Shown here: piece after piece, positions 7,501 to 15,849 of the stretch
Layout: the number at the start of each line of letters is the position of its first letter
How positions within the stretch are numbered: the first letter of the stretch is position 1
Assembly: GCF_900199205.1 (NCBI RefSeq)
Contig: NZ_OBMJ01000001.1
Coordinates: 4,467,001 to 4,531,000, forward strand
Direction of reading: 5' to 3'
Length of the DNA: 64,000 nucleotides
Origin: Streptomyces sp. 1331.2
GTDB taxonomy: Bacteria; Actinomycetota; Actinomycetes; Streptomycetales; Streptomycetaceae
Translations under genes and position numbers: made by a program
Notes under the pieces: model-generated
Told to the model about the DNA's origin: nothing
Seen by the model: the letters and a program-made list of their open reading frames with translations, nothing else
Database searches by the model: none

Positions 7501-9131
7501 TGTCGGACCTCACAGCAGATGCAGTGGCCACCGAACAGCCCGGCGCCGGCAATCCGGCGGCCCCCGGCGGAGGCCGGACCGTCACGGCGGCCGTCCCGCC
7601 GTCCCTGGTCGCCCGGCTGACCGCCGGCGTCACGGCGACCGGCGAGCCCGACCTGGTGGACACCGTCGCCCCGCTCACCGGCGAGCGGCTGGCCGGCCTG
7701 CCGCAGTCCACCCCGGCCGACGTCGAGGTCGCCTTCCAGCTGGCCCGCCGCGCCCAGGCCGCCTGGGCCGCGCTGCCCGTCCGCCGCCGCGCCGCCGTCC
7801 TGCTGCGCTTCCACGACCTGCTGCTCAAGCGGCAGGACGAGGTGCTGGACCTGATCCAGGCGGAGACCGGCAAGGCCCGACTGCACGCCTTCGAGGAGGT
7901 GCTGGCCGTCGCCATGGCCGCCCGGCACTACGGGCGGGCCGCGCACGCGTACCTCAGGGACAAGCGACGCGGCGGCGCGCTGCCGGTGCTCACCCACGCG
8001 GTCGAGGCCCGCCGCCCCAAGGGCGTGATCGGCCACATCTCGCCCTGGAACTACCCGCTGGAGCTGTCCGTCGGCGACGCCCTGCCCGCCTTCGCGGCCG
8101 GCAACGCGGTGGTCAACAAGCCCGACACGCAGACCGCGCTGACCGCCCTGTGGGCCCGCGAACTGCTGGTCGAGGCCGGGCTGCCGGCCGACCTGTGGCA
8201 GGTCGTGATCGGCGACGGCCCGGTGATCGGCCCCGCCGTGGTGGAGCACGCCGACTACGTCTCCTTCACCGGCTCCACCCGCACCGGCCGTGACGTCGCC
8301 CAGCGGGCCGCCGCCCGGCTGGTCGGCGCCTCGCTCGAACTCGGCGGCAAGAACGCCATGCTGGTGCTCTCCGACGCCGATCTCGACGCCGCCGCCGCGG
8401 GCGCCGTACGGGCCTGCTTCTCCTCCGCCGGACAGCTGTGCATCTCGATCGAGCGGCTGCTGGTGCACCGCTCGGTGGCCGACGAGTTCCTGGAGCGCTT
8501 CGCCGCCCGCACCCGGGCGCTGCGCCTCGGCGGCGGCCTCGCGTACGGCGCGGACATGGGCTCGCTGGTCTCCGTCCGCCAGCTGGAGACCACCACCCGG
8601 CACGTGGAGGAGGCCGTCAAGGCGGGCGCCACCGTGGTGGCCGGCGGGCGCGCCCGGCCGGACCTGGGCCCGTTCTTCTTCGAGCCGACCATCCTCGACG
8701 GCGTCACCCCGGAGATGGCGGTCTGCGCCGAGGAGACCTTCGGCCCGGTCGTCTCGGTCTACCGCTTCGACACCGACGACGAGGCGGTGGCCGCCGCCAA
8801 CTCCACGCCGTACGGCCTGAACTCCAGCGTCTGGACCGGGAGCCTGCGGCGCGGCCGGTCGGTCGCGGCCCGGCTGCGCACCGGGACGGTCAACGTCAAC
8901 GAGGCGTACGCGGCCGCGTACGGCTCGGTCGCCTCGCCGATGGGCGGCATGGGCGACTCCGGGCTGGGCCGCCGGCACGGCGCCGAGGGCATCCTGCGCT
9001 TCACCGAGGCGCAGACCATCGCGACCCAGCGGCTGATGCCGATCGCGCCCTCGTTCGGCCTGGACGACAAGCAGTTCGCCGCGGTGATGACCGGCGGGCT
9101 GCGGGCGCTCAAGGCGCTGCGCTTCCGGTAG
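7500..9131 (+). CDS. Succinate-semialdehyde dehydrogenase-type NAD(P)+ aldehyde dehydrogenase, 543 aa
   Basis: An aldehyde dehydrogenase superfamily enzyme, probably oxidising succinate semialdehyde to succinate in the GABA pathway. Family landmarks in order: cofactor segment ISPWNYPLEL, FTGSTRTG, the ELGGKNAML loop carrying the general-base Glu, the nucleophilic Cys in GQLCISIERL, and EETFGPVVSVYRF near the C-terminus. The ATG at 7500 is chosen because it gives a normal N-terminus and a -10-like TAGGCT lies 7 nt upstream, pointing to leaderless translation. A ~25-residue Ala/Gly-rich tail precedes the conserved domain. Substrate choice is from family resemblance (SCO4780-type); related semialdehyde or benzaldehyde dehydrogenases cannot be excluded. 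It is followed by the GMC flavoprotein on the same strand. Confidence 0.88.
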   Translation: MSDLTADAVATEQPGAGNPAAPGGGRTVTAAVPPSLVARLTAGVTATGEPDLVDTVAPLTGERLAGLPQSTPADVEVAFQLARRAQAAWAALPVRRRAAVLLRFHDLLLKRQDEVLDLIQAETGKARLHAFEEVLAVAMAARHYGRAAHAYLRDKRRGGALPVLTHAVEARRPKGVIGHISPWNYPLELSVGDALPAFAAGNAVVNKPDTQTALTALWARELLVEAGLPADLWQVVIGDGPVIGPAVVEHADYVSFTGSTRTGRDVAQRAAARLVGASLELGGKNAMLVLSDADLDAAAAGAVRACFSSAGQLCISIERLLVHRSVADEFLERFAARTRALRLGGGLAYGADMGSLVSVRQLETTTRHVEEAVKAGATVVAGGRARPDLGPFFFEPTILDGVTPEMAVCAEETFGPVVSVYRFDTDDEAVAAANSTPYGLNSSVWTGSLRRGRSVAARLRTGTVNVNEAYAAAYGSVASPMGGMGDSGLGRRHGAEGILRFTEAQTIATQRLMPIAPSFGLDDKQFAAVMTGGLRALKALRFR

Positions 9132-9251
9132 GCCCAGGCGGCCCAGTGCCCAGGTGGCACCGGGGCCCACGTGGTACCGGGCCCCGGTGGTGTGGGGCCC
9201 GGACTCGCGCTTCCCACAGGCAAGTTCATCCCGGCGAAGGAGCAGTGGCAG

Positions 9252-11057
9252 ATGGTGGAGTCCGCAGGTGCGGCGGAGTTCGACTACGACGTGGTCGTGG
9301 TCGGTTCCGGCTTCGGCGGTGCGGTGGCGGCGCTGCGGCTGACCGAGAAGGGCTACCGGGTCGCCGTCCTGGAGGCCGGGCGGCGCTTCGACCGGGACGA
9401 GCTGCCCAGGAACTCCTGGGACCTGCCGAACTACCTGTGGGCGCCGCAGCTCGGGCTGTACGGCATCCAGCGGATCCACCTGCTGGCCAACGTGCTGATC
9501 CTGGCCGGTGCCGGGGTCGGCGGCGGCTCGCTGAACTACGCCAACACCCTGTACGTGCCGCCGAAGGCGTTCTTCGAGGACCGCCAGTGGCGCCACATCA
9601 CCGACTGGCAGGAGGAGTTGGCGCCGTTCTACGACCAGGCGCAGCGGATGCTCGGGGTCCGGCTCAACCCGACCGTCACCCCCTCCGACGTCCACCTCAA
9701 GGCGGCCGCCGAGCGGATGGGCGTCGGCGACACCTTCCACATGGCGCCGGTCGGGGTCTTCTTCGGCGACGGCAAGGACACCGACGGCACGGCCAAGGCG
9801 GCGCCCGGCGACGAGGTCGCCGACCCGTACTTCGGCGGTGCCGGACCGGCCCGCAAGGCCTGCGTGGAGTGCGGCGAGTGCATGACCGGCTGCCGGCACG
9901 GCGCCAAGAACATGCTCACCGAGAACTACCTGTACCTGGCGGAGCGGGGCGGCGCCGAGATCCACCCGCTGACCACGGTGGCCCGGATCCGGGAGCAGGG
10001 CGGGGCCGATGGTCATGGTGGCTTTGCGGTGGACGTGCGCCGCACCGACTCCCGCTCGAAGACCGACCGGGTGAAGGCGGGCGCACGGACCATCACCGCC
10101 GCCCGGGTCGTGGTCGCGGCCGGCACCTACGGCACCCAGTCGCTGCTGCACCGGATGCGCGCCGCCGGGCACCTGCCCCGGATCTCGGCGCGGCTCGGCG
10201 AGCTGACCCGCACCAACTCCGAGGCCTTGGTGGGCGCGCAGACCACCGACCGGCGCTACGGCAGCAAGGCGGACTTCACCAAGGGCGTCGCGATCACCTC
10301 CTCGATCCACCCGGACGCCAACACCCACATCGAGCCGGTCCGCTACGGCAAGGGCTCCAACGCGATGGGCGCGCTGTCGATCGCGCAGGTCAAGGGCGAC
10401 GGCCGGGGCCCGCGCTGGCTGCGCTACCTGGGCAACTCGGTGCTGCACCCGGTGACCTTCGCCCGCTCGATGAACCAGCGCGGCTGGTCCGAGAAGACGA
10501 TCATCGGCCTGGTGATGCAGTCGCTGGACAACTCGATCACCGTCTCGCTGAAGAAGGGCCCGCTCGGCAAGGACCGGCTCACCTCCAGCCAGGGCCACGG
10601 CGCCCCCAACCCGACCTGGATCCCGGCCGCCGAGCAGGGCGCCCAGGCGCTGGCCGACGAGATCAACGGCTTCGCGGGCAGCACCGTCGGCGAGATCTTC
10701 GACATCCCGATGACCGCGCACTTCCTCGGCGGCTGCCCGATCGGCGACGCCCCCGAGACCGGCGTGGTCGACCCGTACCACCGGCTGTACGGGTACCCCG
10801 GGATCAGCGTGGTGGACGGCGCGGCCGTCTCCGCCAACCTCGGCGTCAACCCCTCGCTCACCATCACCGCCCAGGCCGAGCGCGCCATGTCGATGTGGCC
10901 GAACAAGGGCGAGGCCGACCCGCGCCCGGCCCAGGACCAGGCCTACCGGCGGGTCACCCCGGTGGCGCCGGTGCGGCCGGCCGTGCCGGAGGGCGCGTTC
11001 GGGGCGCTTCGGCTGCCACTGCTGCCCGTCCCGGAGGTCCCGAAGAAGCGCGGCTGA
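9252..11057 (+). CDS. GMC-family FAD oxidoreductase, cholesterol oxidase (ChoD)-like, 601 aa
   Basis: The N-terminal Rossmann motif GSGFGG (18-23) followed by LEAGRR binds FAD. The C-terminal GMC signature includes AHFLGGCPIG and the terminal FAD/active-site segment ISVVDGAAVSANLGVNPSLT. At residues 204-214 there is a four-cysteine motif C-x2-C-x2-C-x3-C, which I recall also in mycobacterial ChoD and which looks like an iron-sulfur or metal site. The start is ATG 9252, with AAGGAG 9 nt upstream; an upstream in-frame GTG lacks a site. No signal peptide is seen, so the protein is probably cytoplasmic. The choice between sterol and another alcohol as substrate is unresolved. Linkage with guaB3 and guaA parallels mycobacteria. 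Confidence 0.88.
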   Translation: MVESAGAAEFDYDVVVVGSGFGGAVAALRLTEKGYRVAVLEAGRRFDRDELPRNSWDLPNYLWAPQLGLYGIQRIHLLANVLILAGAGVGGGSLNYANTLYVPPKAFFEDRQWRHITDWQEELAPFYDQAQRMLGVRLNPTVTPSDVHLKAAAERMGVGDTFHMAPVGVFFGDGKDTDGTAKAAPGDEVADPYFGGAGPARKACVECGECMTGCRHGAKNMLTENYLYLAERGGAEIHPLTTVARIREQGGADGHGGFAVDVRRTDSRSKTDRVKAGARTITAARVVVAAGTYGTQSLLHRMRAAGHLPRISARLGELTRTNSEALVGAQTTDRRYGSKADFTKGVAITSSIHPDANTHIEPVRYGKGSNAMGALSIAQVKGDGRGPRWLRYLGNSVLHPVTFARSMNQRGWSEKTIIGLVMQSLDNSITVSLKKGPLGKDRLTSSQGHGAPNPTWIPAAEQGAQALADEINGFAGSTVGEIFDIPMTAHFLGGCPIGDAPETGVVDPYHRLYGYPGISVVDGAAVSANLGVNPSLTITAQAERAMSMWPNKGEADPRPAQDQAYRRVTPVAPVRPAVPEGAFGALRLPLLPVPEVPKKRG

Positions 11058-11097
11058 ACCCCTCTCGGCGGGCCAATCCGCTTGCCGGGGTTCCCGG

Positions 11098-11127
11098 TTG
11101 ACATCCGTTCGGATCCGATGGGATAAA
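11098..11127 (+). promoter_or_regulatory. Consensus-like housekeeping sigma promoter
   Basis: TTGACA at 11098-11103 is a perfect -35. Eighteen bases later comes GATAAA at 11122-11127 (or GGATAA with 17). It drives the gene starting at 11179, leaving a leader of about 45 nt. Confidence 0.72.
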
Positions 11128-11178
11128 CGGGCTCCCTGGGGCAGCTCGGGGACTCGTCGAGCGGGGGGAAAGCGGTTC

Positions 11179-13038
11179 ATGGCCGACTGCGCATCGTGCG
11201 GCGCGACTTCGGTGGAGGGAACGGACACCTGCGGTTCGTGCGGGCGGCCGGTCGCGCCGCCTCCACCGTCGGTCGCGGCTCCGGCACCGCCGGGTACGGT
11301 GCCGCCGCCGCCGGCGGGTGCGCCTGCTGCGCCGGGGTACGGGCCGTCTGCCGCGCCGCCCGTCGCGCCCGGGTACGGCCCGCCGCCGGGCGCCCCGCCC
11401 GTTCCGCCCGCGCTGGGCAGCTGGGGTGCCGGAAAGCCGTACGACCAGCAGCCGCCCGTCCAGCGCCTGCTCACCGGGCCGGACTGGCGCCCGGCGCTCA
11501 AGGCGGCGCTCGCGCCGACCGCCGTCCTGCTGGCGGCGGCGCTGATCGCGGCCGTCCCGAGCGGTTACCAGTACGACTACCGGTTCCAGTCGCCCGAGTT
11601 CGGGGACCGCTTCGGCGGGATGCTCTCGATGGTGCTGAGTGCGCTCGGTGCCCCGTTCAAGATCGGCTACCAGAGCCCGCTGAGCCGGGGCCACGCCGAT
11701 CGGCTGGACCTCGTCCTGCGGGCGGTGCCGATGACCGTCACCGTCCTGTGGTGCCTGGCGCTCTGGTTCGGCCTGCGGGCCGGGCTGCGCCGGCGCAAGG
11801 CGGTGGCGGGCCAGCTCACCCGGGGCCAGGCCGCCGGCGAGGCGCTGCGCACCGCCGTGGTCCTCGCGGGGGTGACCACGGTGCTCTGGGCGGTCGGCGG
11901 CACCACCTGGCGGCCGCGCGGCGACTACGACGTCCCCGACTACACCGGCGGCACCGGCCAGAGCCTGTCCCGGCCCTCGGTCACCGCGGGCGCCGGCTGG
12001 CTGGAGACCGTCGGCTGGACCCTCCTGCTGGCCGGGCTGCTGGCCTTCGCCGTGTACGGCACCGACGCACTGCGCTGGGCCGCCTGGCGCAGCCGGTCGG
12101 TGCGCGGCTGGGCGGTGGCCGCGCTGGCCGCGGGCCGGGCGCTGGCGGTGACGGTGGGCCTGTCCTCGGTGGTGGGCTTCGTCCTGGTCGCGGCCAACGG
12201 CGACAGCGGCTCGGAGACCGGGATCTCGCTGGCCTTCCTGCCCAACCTCGGCCTCAACCTGCTCGGCTTCGGCTCGGGGGCGACCCTCCGGGCCCACGAC
12301 GGCGTGACCGGCGGCGAGACGTCCTGGCGCAACCGGGGCGAGGACCTTGACCTCTCCTTCTTCGACCTGCACGACACGGTGAGCGCGGACTGGCGCTGGG
12401 CCGGTCTGCTGGCGCTGTTCGCGGCGGGCGCGCTCGGCTGGACGGCGTACCGGCGGCAGCTGGACGCGGCCGACCGGCTGCGGCTGGCGGCGGTGTACGC
12501 CGGGGTGCTCACCCTGCTGATGGCGGCGGCCGGGGCGATGCTGACCCGGACCTCGTCCATGGCGGGCTGGAGCCCGACCTCCGACCTGGAGGTGAGCCAG
12601 GAGAACTCGGTCGGGCTGACCTTCCTCAGCGTCCTGGCGGCCAACGCGGTCTGGGCGGCGGCCGGCGCGCTGCTGGTGCCGCCGCTGCTGGCGTCCGTCC
12701 GCGGCGGGGGTGCGGGCCAGATGCTGTACGACGCTCCGAGCGGCGGGGCTCCGTACGCGGCGGTGCCGCCGGAGGTGCCGTACGGGCCGACGCCGCCGCC
12801 CGGCGTTCCGGCATACGGCGTCCCGGCCCAGGGCGGCGTCCCGGCCCACGGCGGCGTCCCGCCGCAGGCCGCCGGGCCGCAGGACGTGACGCCCGTCCCC
12901 ACGAGCGGGGTGAGCGAGGTGATCGGCTCGCAGGAGGTGCCGCCCGCCCCCGCCGCCGGGACGGCGGCCCCGGCCGAGACGCCGCGGGCGCCGGCCGAGG
13001 ACCCGGTCGACCCGAGCGTGTGGCGCGAGCACCCCTGA
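11179..13038 (+). CDS. Zinc-ribbon polytopic membrane protein, 619 aa
   Basis: The N-terminus carries two CxxC knuckles (MADCASC, then TCGSC), forming a one-domain zinc ribbon that would face the cytoplasm. A Pro/Gly-rich linker to about residue 90 follows. Then come about nine or ten hydrophobic segments, the first at about 112-126 and a clear one after LGWTAYRRQ. The last ~110 residues are Pro/Gly/Ala-rich and disordered. No catalytic motif is visible. ATG 11179 is chosen over upstream in-frame codons because GGGGGAAAG lies just upstream and the ribbon starts there. A near-consensus promoter at 11098 supports independent transcription. A terminator hairpin follows at 13104. Function unknown; zinc-ribbon membrane proteins of this kind are common in streptomycetes. 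Confidence 0.8.
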   Translation: MADCASCGATSVEGTDTCGSCGRPVAPPPPSVAAPAPPGTVPPPPAGAPAAPGYGPSAAPPVAPGYGPPPGAPPVPPALGSWGAGKPYDQQPPVQRLLTGPDWRPALKAALAPTAVLLAAALIAAVPSGYQYDYRFQSPEFGDRFGGMLSMVLSALGAPFKIGYQSPLSRGHADRLDLVLRAVPMTVTVLWCLALWFGLRAGLRRRKAVAGQLTRGQAAGEALRTAVVLAGVTTVLWAVGGTTWRPRGDYDVPDYTGGTGQSLSRPSVTAGAGWLETVGWTLLLAGLLAFAVYGTDALRWAAWRSRSVRGWAVAALAAGRALAVTVGLSSVVGFVLVAANGDSGSETGISLAFLPNLGLNLLGFGSGATLRAHDGVTGGETSWRNRGEDLDLSFFDLHDTVSADWRWAGLLALFAAGALGWTAYRRQLDAADRLRLAAVYAGVLTLLMAAAGAMLTRTSSMAGWSPTSDLEVSQENSVGLTFLSVLAANAVWAAAGALLVPPLLASVRGGGAGQMLYDAPSGGAPYAAVPPEVPYGPTPPPGVPAYGVPAQGGVPAHGGVPPQAAGPQDVTPVPTSGVSEVIGSQEVPPAPAAGTAAPAETPRAPAEDPVDPSVWREHP

Positions 13039-13103
13039 GCGAAGCACCGGAGAGCCGGGCGTGGAAGCCGGGCGTTGGAATCCGGGCGCGCCCCGGAAAG
13101 GGC

Positions 13104-13133
13104 AAAGGGCCCCGCGGGGGAACGGGGCCCTTT
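13104..13133 (+). terminator. Hairpin terminator
   Basis: A perfect 11-bp stem AAAGGGCCCCG / CGGGGCCCTTT with an 8-nt loop and a short T run, 65 bp after the zinc-ribbon gene. Confidence 0.85.
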
Positions 13134-13432
13134 GTCGCTCAGCACTCGGCGTCAGGGCCGCGCCGGTGCTGGGGTGACGGCGCCGGGGGAGGAGCGCCGT
13201 CGTGTCGGTTGGCTTCGGGGTGCGCGCTCGCGGCTCCGGCGTGGGTGGCCGGCGGAGCGGGGCGCGCGGGCCCGTGGTGCGGCGGACAGCGGTAGGTCTG
13301 CGCCGGTTCCGCGCTCACGGAGCGTGAAGTGAAAATCGCTGTCGCCTCCCCTGCGCGGCGACTGCGGAGCATCGCGGGCGGCCTCCTCGGTGAGCCGTCA
13401 GGTCGCCGGGAGAACCGCTTACAAGGAGCATC

Positions 13433-13513
13433 GTGCTGGACGAGGGGCTTGCTCTGCAACCGATTCGGCACAGTTCGGCACAGGCCATTTGCTGCCACCC
13501 AGGCCGCGCATGA
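13433..13513 (+). CDS. Possible small ORF, 26 aa
   Basis: A GTG start follows a consensus AAGGAG with about 6 nt spacing. The frame runs 26 codons to TGA at 13511, with two adjacent Cys codons and several His. I recognise no family. It lies alone in the 1-kb gap before guaA. It could be a leader peptide, a small protein or chance; the good ribosome site is the only positive evidence. Confidence 0.25.
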   Translation: MLDEGLALQPIRHSSAQAICCHPGRA

Positions 13514-13956
13514 TCACGGTGTGTAGTGGTTCGCGTGGTTGCAGCGCACGGGGACGCGCGTAGCGGCGCGGGACGGATGGGGAGTGCGCCCGGGGTGTGC
13601 CCCGGCGCGGGCCGGGGGTGCGACGGCCGGTCCCGGGCGTCCCCGAAGTCCGGCCGTCCCACCTCTCGGCCCAGTCGCGGCCGGGTTCGCTGTCCCCTGC
13701 TGGCCGGCCGCCGCACCCGCGCACGGTCCCACGGAGCCGCGCTCCCGGCGGGCCGGGCGGCGGCGCCACGTGCGCCGGTGGACTGGTGTGTAGCTCCACG
13801 CGTGGTCCTGCAAGCCGTACGGCGGTGGCCCCGCGGGGGTCGGGCGGCGCGTCTGGCGGACGCGGCGCGGCCGTACGGTCGTCAGAAGCAACGAACCGCG
13901 GCCCCGCCCGGTCACGGTCCTTTGGACGTGCAGACGAGTGAAACCGGACAGCCCGG

Positions 13957-13977
13957 TAGAATCGGTGTCCAGACACC
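13957..13977 (+). promoter_or_regulatory. Putative guaA promoter -10 with overlapping palindrome
   Basis: TAGAAT at 13957-13962 resembles a -10. The perfect inverted repeat GGTGTC-CA-GACACC begins at 13964, about where transcription would start. guaA starts at 14058, so the leader would be about 90 nt. No good -35 is seen. Confidence 0.4.
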
Positions 13978-14057
13978 CCACACCCGTCCGCTGCCGCAGC
14001 CCCCGCCGGGGAGGCGGCTCCGCGCGACACCTCGATACCGCTGCCGGAAGGCCGTCT

Positions 14058-15653
14058 GTGTCCTCTGCAATTCCCGTCCAGTCCGCGCCGGACAACGACA
14101 CCGTCCTGGTGGTCGACTTCGGCGCCCAGTACGCCCAGCTCATCGCCCGTCGGGTGCGTGAGGCGCGGGTCTACAGCGAGATCGTGCCGAGCAGCATGCC
14201 GGTCGCCGAGATGCTCGCCAAGAACCCGAAGGCGATCATCCTCTCCGGCGGCCCGTCGTCGGTCTACGAAGAGGGCGCGCCGCAGCTCGACCGTGCGATC
14301 TTCGAGGCCGGTGTCCCGGTCTTCGGCATGTGCTACGGCTTCCAGCTGATGGCCAAGACCCTCGGCGGCACGGTGGACAACACCGGTGCCCGCGAGTACG
14401 GCCGTACCCCCCTGGTCGTCTCCCGCACCGGCTCCACCCTGTTCGAGGGTGTCCCCGCGCAGCACTCGGTGTGGATGTCGCACGGCGACGCCTGCTCCGC
14501 CGCGCCGGAGGGCTTCACCGTCACCGCCTCCACCGACGTGGTCCCGGTCGCGGCCTTCGAGAACGACGAGGCCCGCCTCTACGGCGTCCAGTACCACCCC
14601 GAGGTGCTGCACTCCGACCACGGCCAGCAGATCCTGGAGCACTTCCTCTACCGCGGCGCCGGCATCGCCCCGACCTGGACCACCGGCAGCGTGGTCGAGG
14701 AGCAGATCGCCCTGATCCGCGAGCAGGTCGGCACCAAGCGCGCGATCTGCGGCCTGTCCGGCGGCGTGGACTCCGCGGTCGCGGCCGCCCTGGTCAACAA
14801 GGCCATCGGCGACCGGCTGACCTGCGTGTACGTCGACCACGGCCTGATGCGCAAGGGCGAGACCGAGCAGGTCGAGAAGGACTTCGTGGCCGCCACCGGC
14901 GTGCAGCTGAAGGTCGTCGACGCCGCCGACCGCTTCCTGGACGCGCTGAAGGGGGTCACCGACCCCGAGGAGAAGCGCAAGATCATCGGCCGCGAGTTCA
15001 TCCGGGTCTTCGAGCAGGCCCAGGCCGAGATCATCGCCGAGGCCGGCGAGCACGGCGAGTCGGTCGACTTCCTGGTCCAGGGCACCCTGTACCCGGACGT
15101 CGTGGAGTCGGGCGGCGGCACCGGCACCGCCAACATCAAGTCCCACCACAACGTCGGCGGCCTGCCCGAGGACCTGCAGTTCCAGCTGGTCGAGCCGCTG
15201 CGCAAGCTGTTCAAGGACGAGGTCCGGATGGTCGGCCAGGAGCTCGGCCTGCCGGAGGAGATCGTCCAGCGCCAGCCGTTCCCCGGCCCGGGCCTGGGCA
15301 TCCGGATCGTCGGCGAGGTCACCAAGGAGCGCCTGGACCTGCTCCGCGAGGCCGACGCGATCGCCCGCGAGGAGCTGACCGCGGCCGGCCTGGACCGCGA
15401 GATCTGGCAGTGCCCGGTCGTGCTGCTCGCCGACGTGCGCAGCGTGGGCGTGCAGGGCGACGGCCGCACCTACGGTCACCCGATCGTGCTGCGTCCGGTC
15501 TCCTCCGAGGACGCCATGACCGCCGACTGGTCGCGCCTGCCGTACGACGTGCTGGCCAAGATCTCCACCCGGATCACCAACGAGGTCCGCGACGTGAACC
15601 GCGTCGTCGTCGACGTCACCAGCAAGCCGCCGGGCACCATCGAGTGGGAGTAG
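14058..15653 (+). CDS. guaA: GMP synthase (glutamine-hydrolysing)
   Basis: Makes GMP from XMP, ATP and glutamine, the last step of the guanylate branch. The N-terminal class I glutamine amidotransferase has the nucleophile in GMCYGFQ (C92) and the His/Glu pair in YHPEV (H180, E182). The central ATP-pyrophosphatase domain has the P-loop SGGVDSAV. The C-terminal dimerisation domain ends in VTSKPPGTIEWE, the usual GuaA terminus. Length (531 aa) is normal. GTG 14058 is chosen because GGAAGG lies 7 nt upstream; an upstream ATG in the same frame at 13938 would add a basic low-complexity tail with no homologue I know. A long hairpin terminator follows. Confidence 0.97.
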   Translation: MSSAIPVQSAPDNDTVLVVDFGAQYAQLIARRVREARVYSEIVPSSMPVAEMLAKNPKAIILSGGPSSVYEEGAPQLDRAIFEAGVPVFGMCYGFQLMAKTLGGTVDNTGAREYGRTPLVVSRTGSTLFEGVPAQHSVWMSHGDACSAAPEGFTVTASTDVVPVAAFENDEARLYGVQYHPEVLHSDHGQQILEHFLYRGAGIAPTWTTGSVVEEQIALIREQVGTKRAICGLSGGVDSAVAAALVNKAIGDRLTCVYVDHGLMRKGETEQVEKDFVAATGVQLKVVDAADRFLDALKGVTDPEEKRKIIGREFIRVFEQAQAEIIAEAGEHGESVDFLVQGTLYPDVVESGGGTGTANIKSHHNVGGLPEDLQFQLVEPLRKLFKDEVRMVGQELGLPEEIVQRQPFPGPGLGIRIVGEVTKERLDLLREADAIAREELTAAGLDREIWQCPVVLLADVRSVGVQGDGRTYGHPIVLRPVSSEDAMTADWSRLPYDVLAKISTRITNEVRDVNRVVVDVTSKPPGTIEWE

Positions 15654-15683
15654 GCACTCCCGCCGGTCCCTGACCGGAGCCTG

Positions 15684-15733
15684 AACGCCCGCGCCGTCGT
15701 TCCCGTACTGGAGGGAGCGGCGGCGCGGGCGTT
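15684..15733 (+). terminator. Long hairpin terminator after guaA
   Basis: AACGCCCGCGCCG pairs with CGGCGCGGGCGTT, with an inner CGTTCCC/GGGAGCG stem stacked on it. Confidence 0.8.
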
Positions 15734-15849
15734 CGTGGTGCGGGTGTGCCGACCGCCGGGTGGGACCTCCCACCGAAAGACATCAGGAACGGGCAGAATG
15801 CGGACCGGACCTGTCAGGAAGTGGCAGGCCGAGAGGGAAGGTGTGCGGG

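Larger units (their letters stand above)
13039..14057. other. Long intergenic stretch before guaA
   Basis: About 1 kb without a convincing large gene. It holds a terminator (13104-13133), imperfect repeats of GCCGGGCGTGGAA (13054-13080), a possible 26-codon ORF with a strong RBS (13433-13513), and a -10-like box with an adjoining palindrome close to guaA. Longer open frames on either strand have erratic composition and no recognisable motif. Confidence 0.6.

Noticed and set aside
13514..14143. Open frame on the minus strand across the guaA leader
   Set aside because: Composition is Arg/Pro/Thr-rich without any motif and it overlaps the guaA start; a GC artefact.
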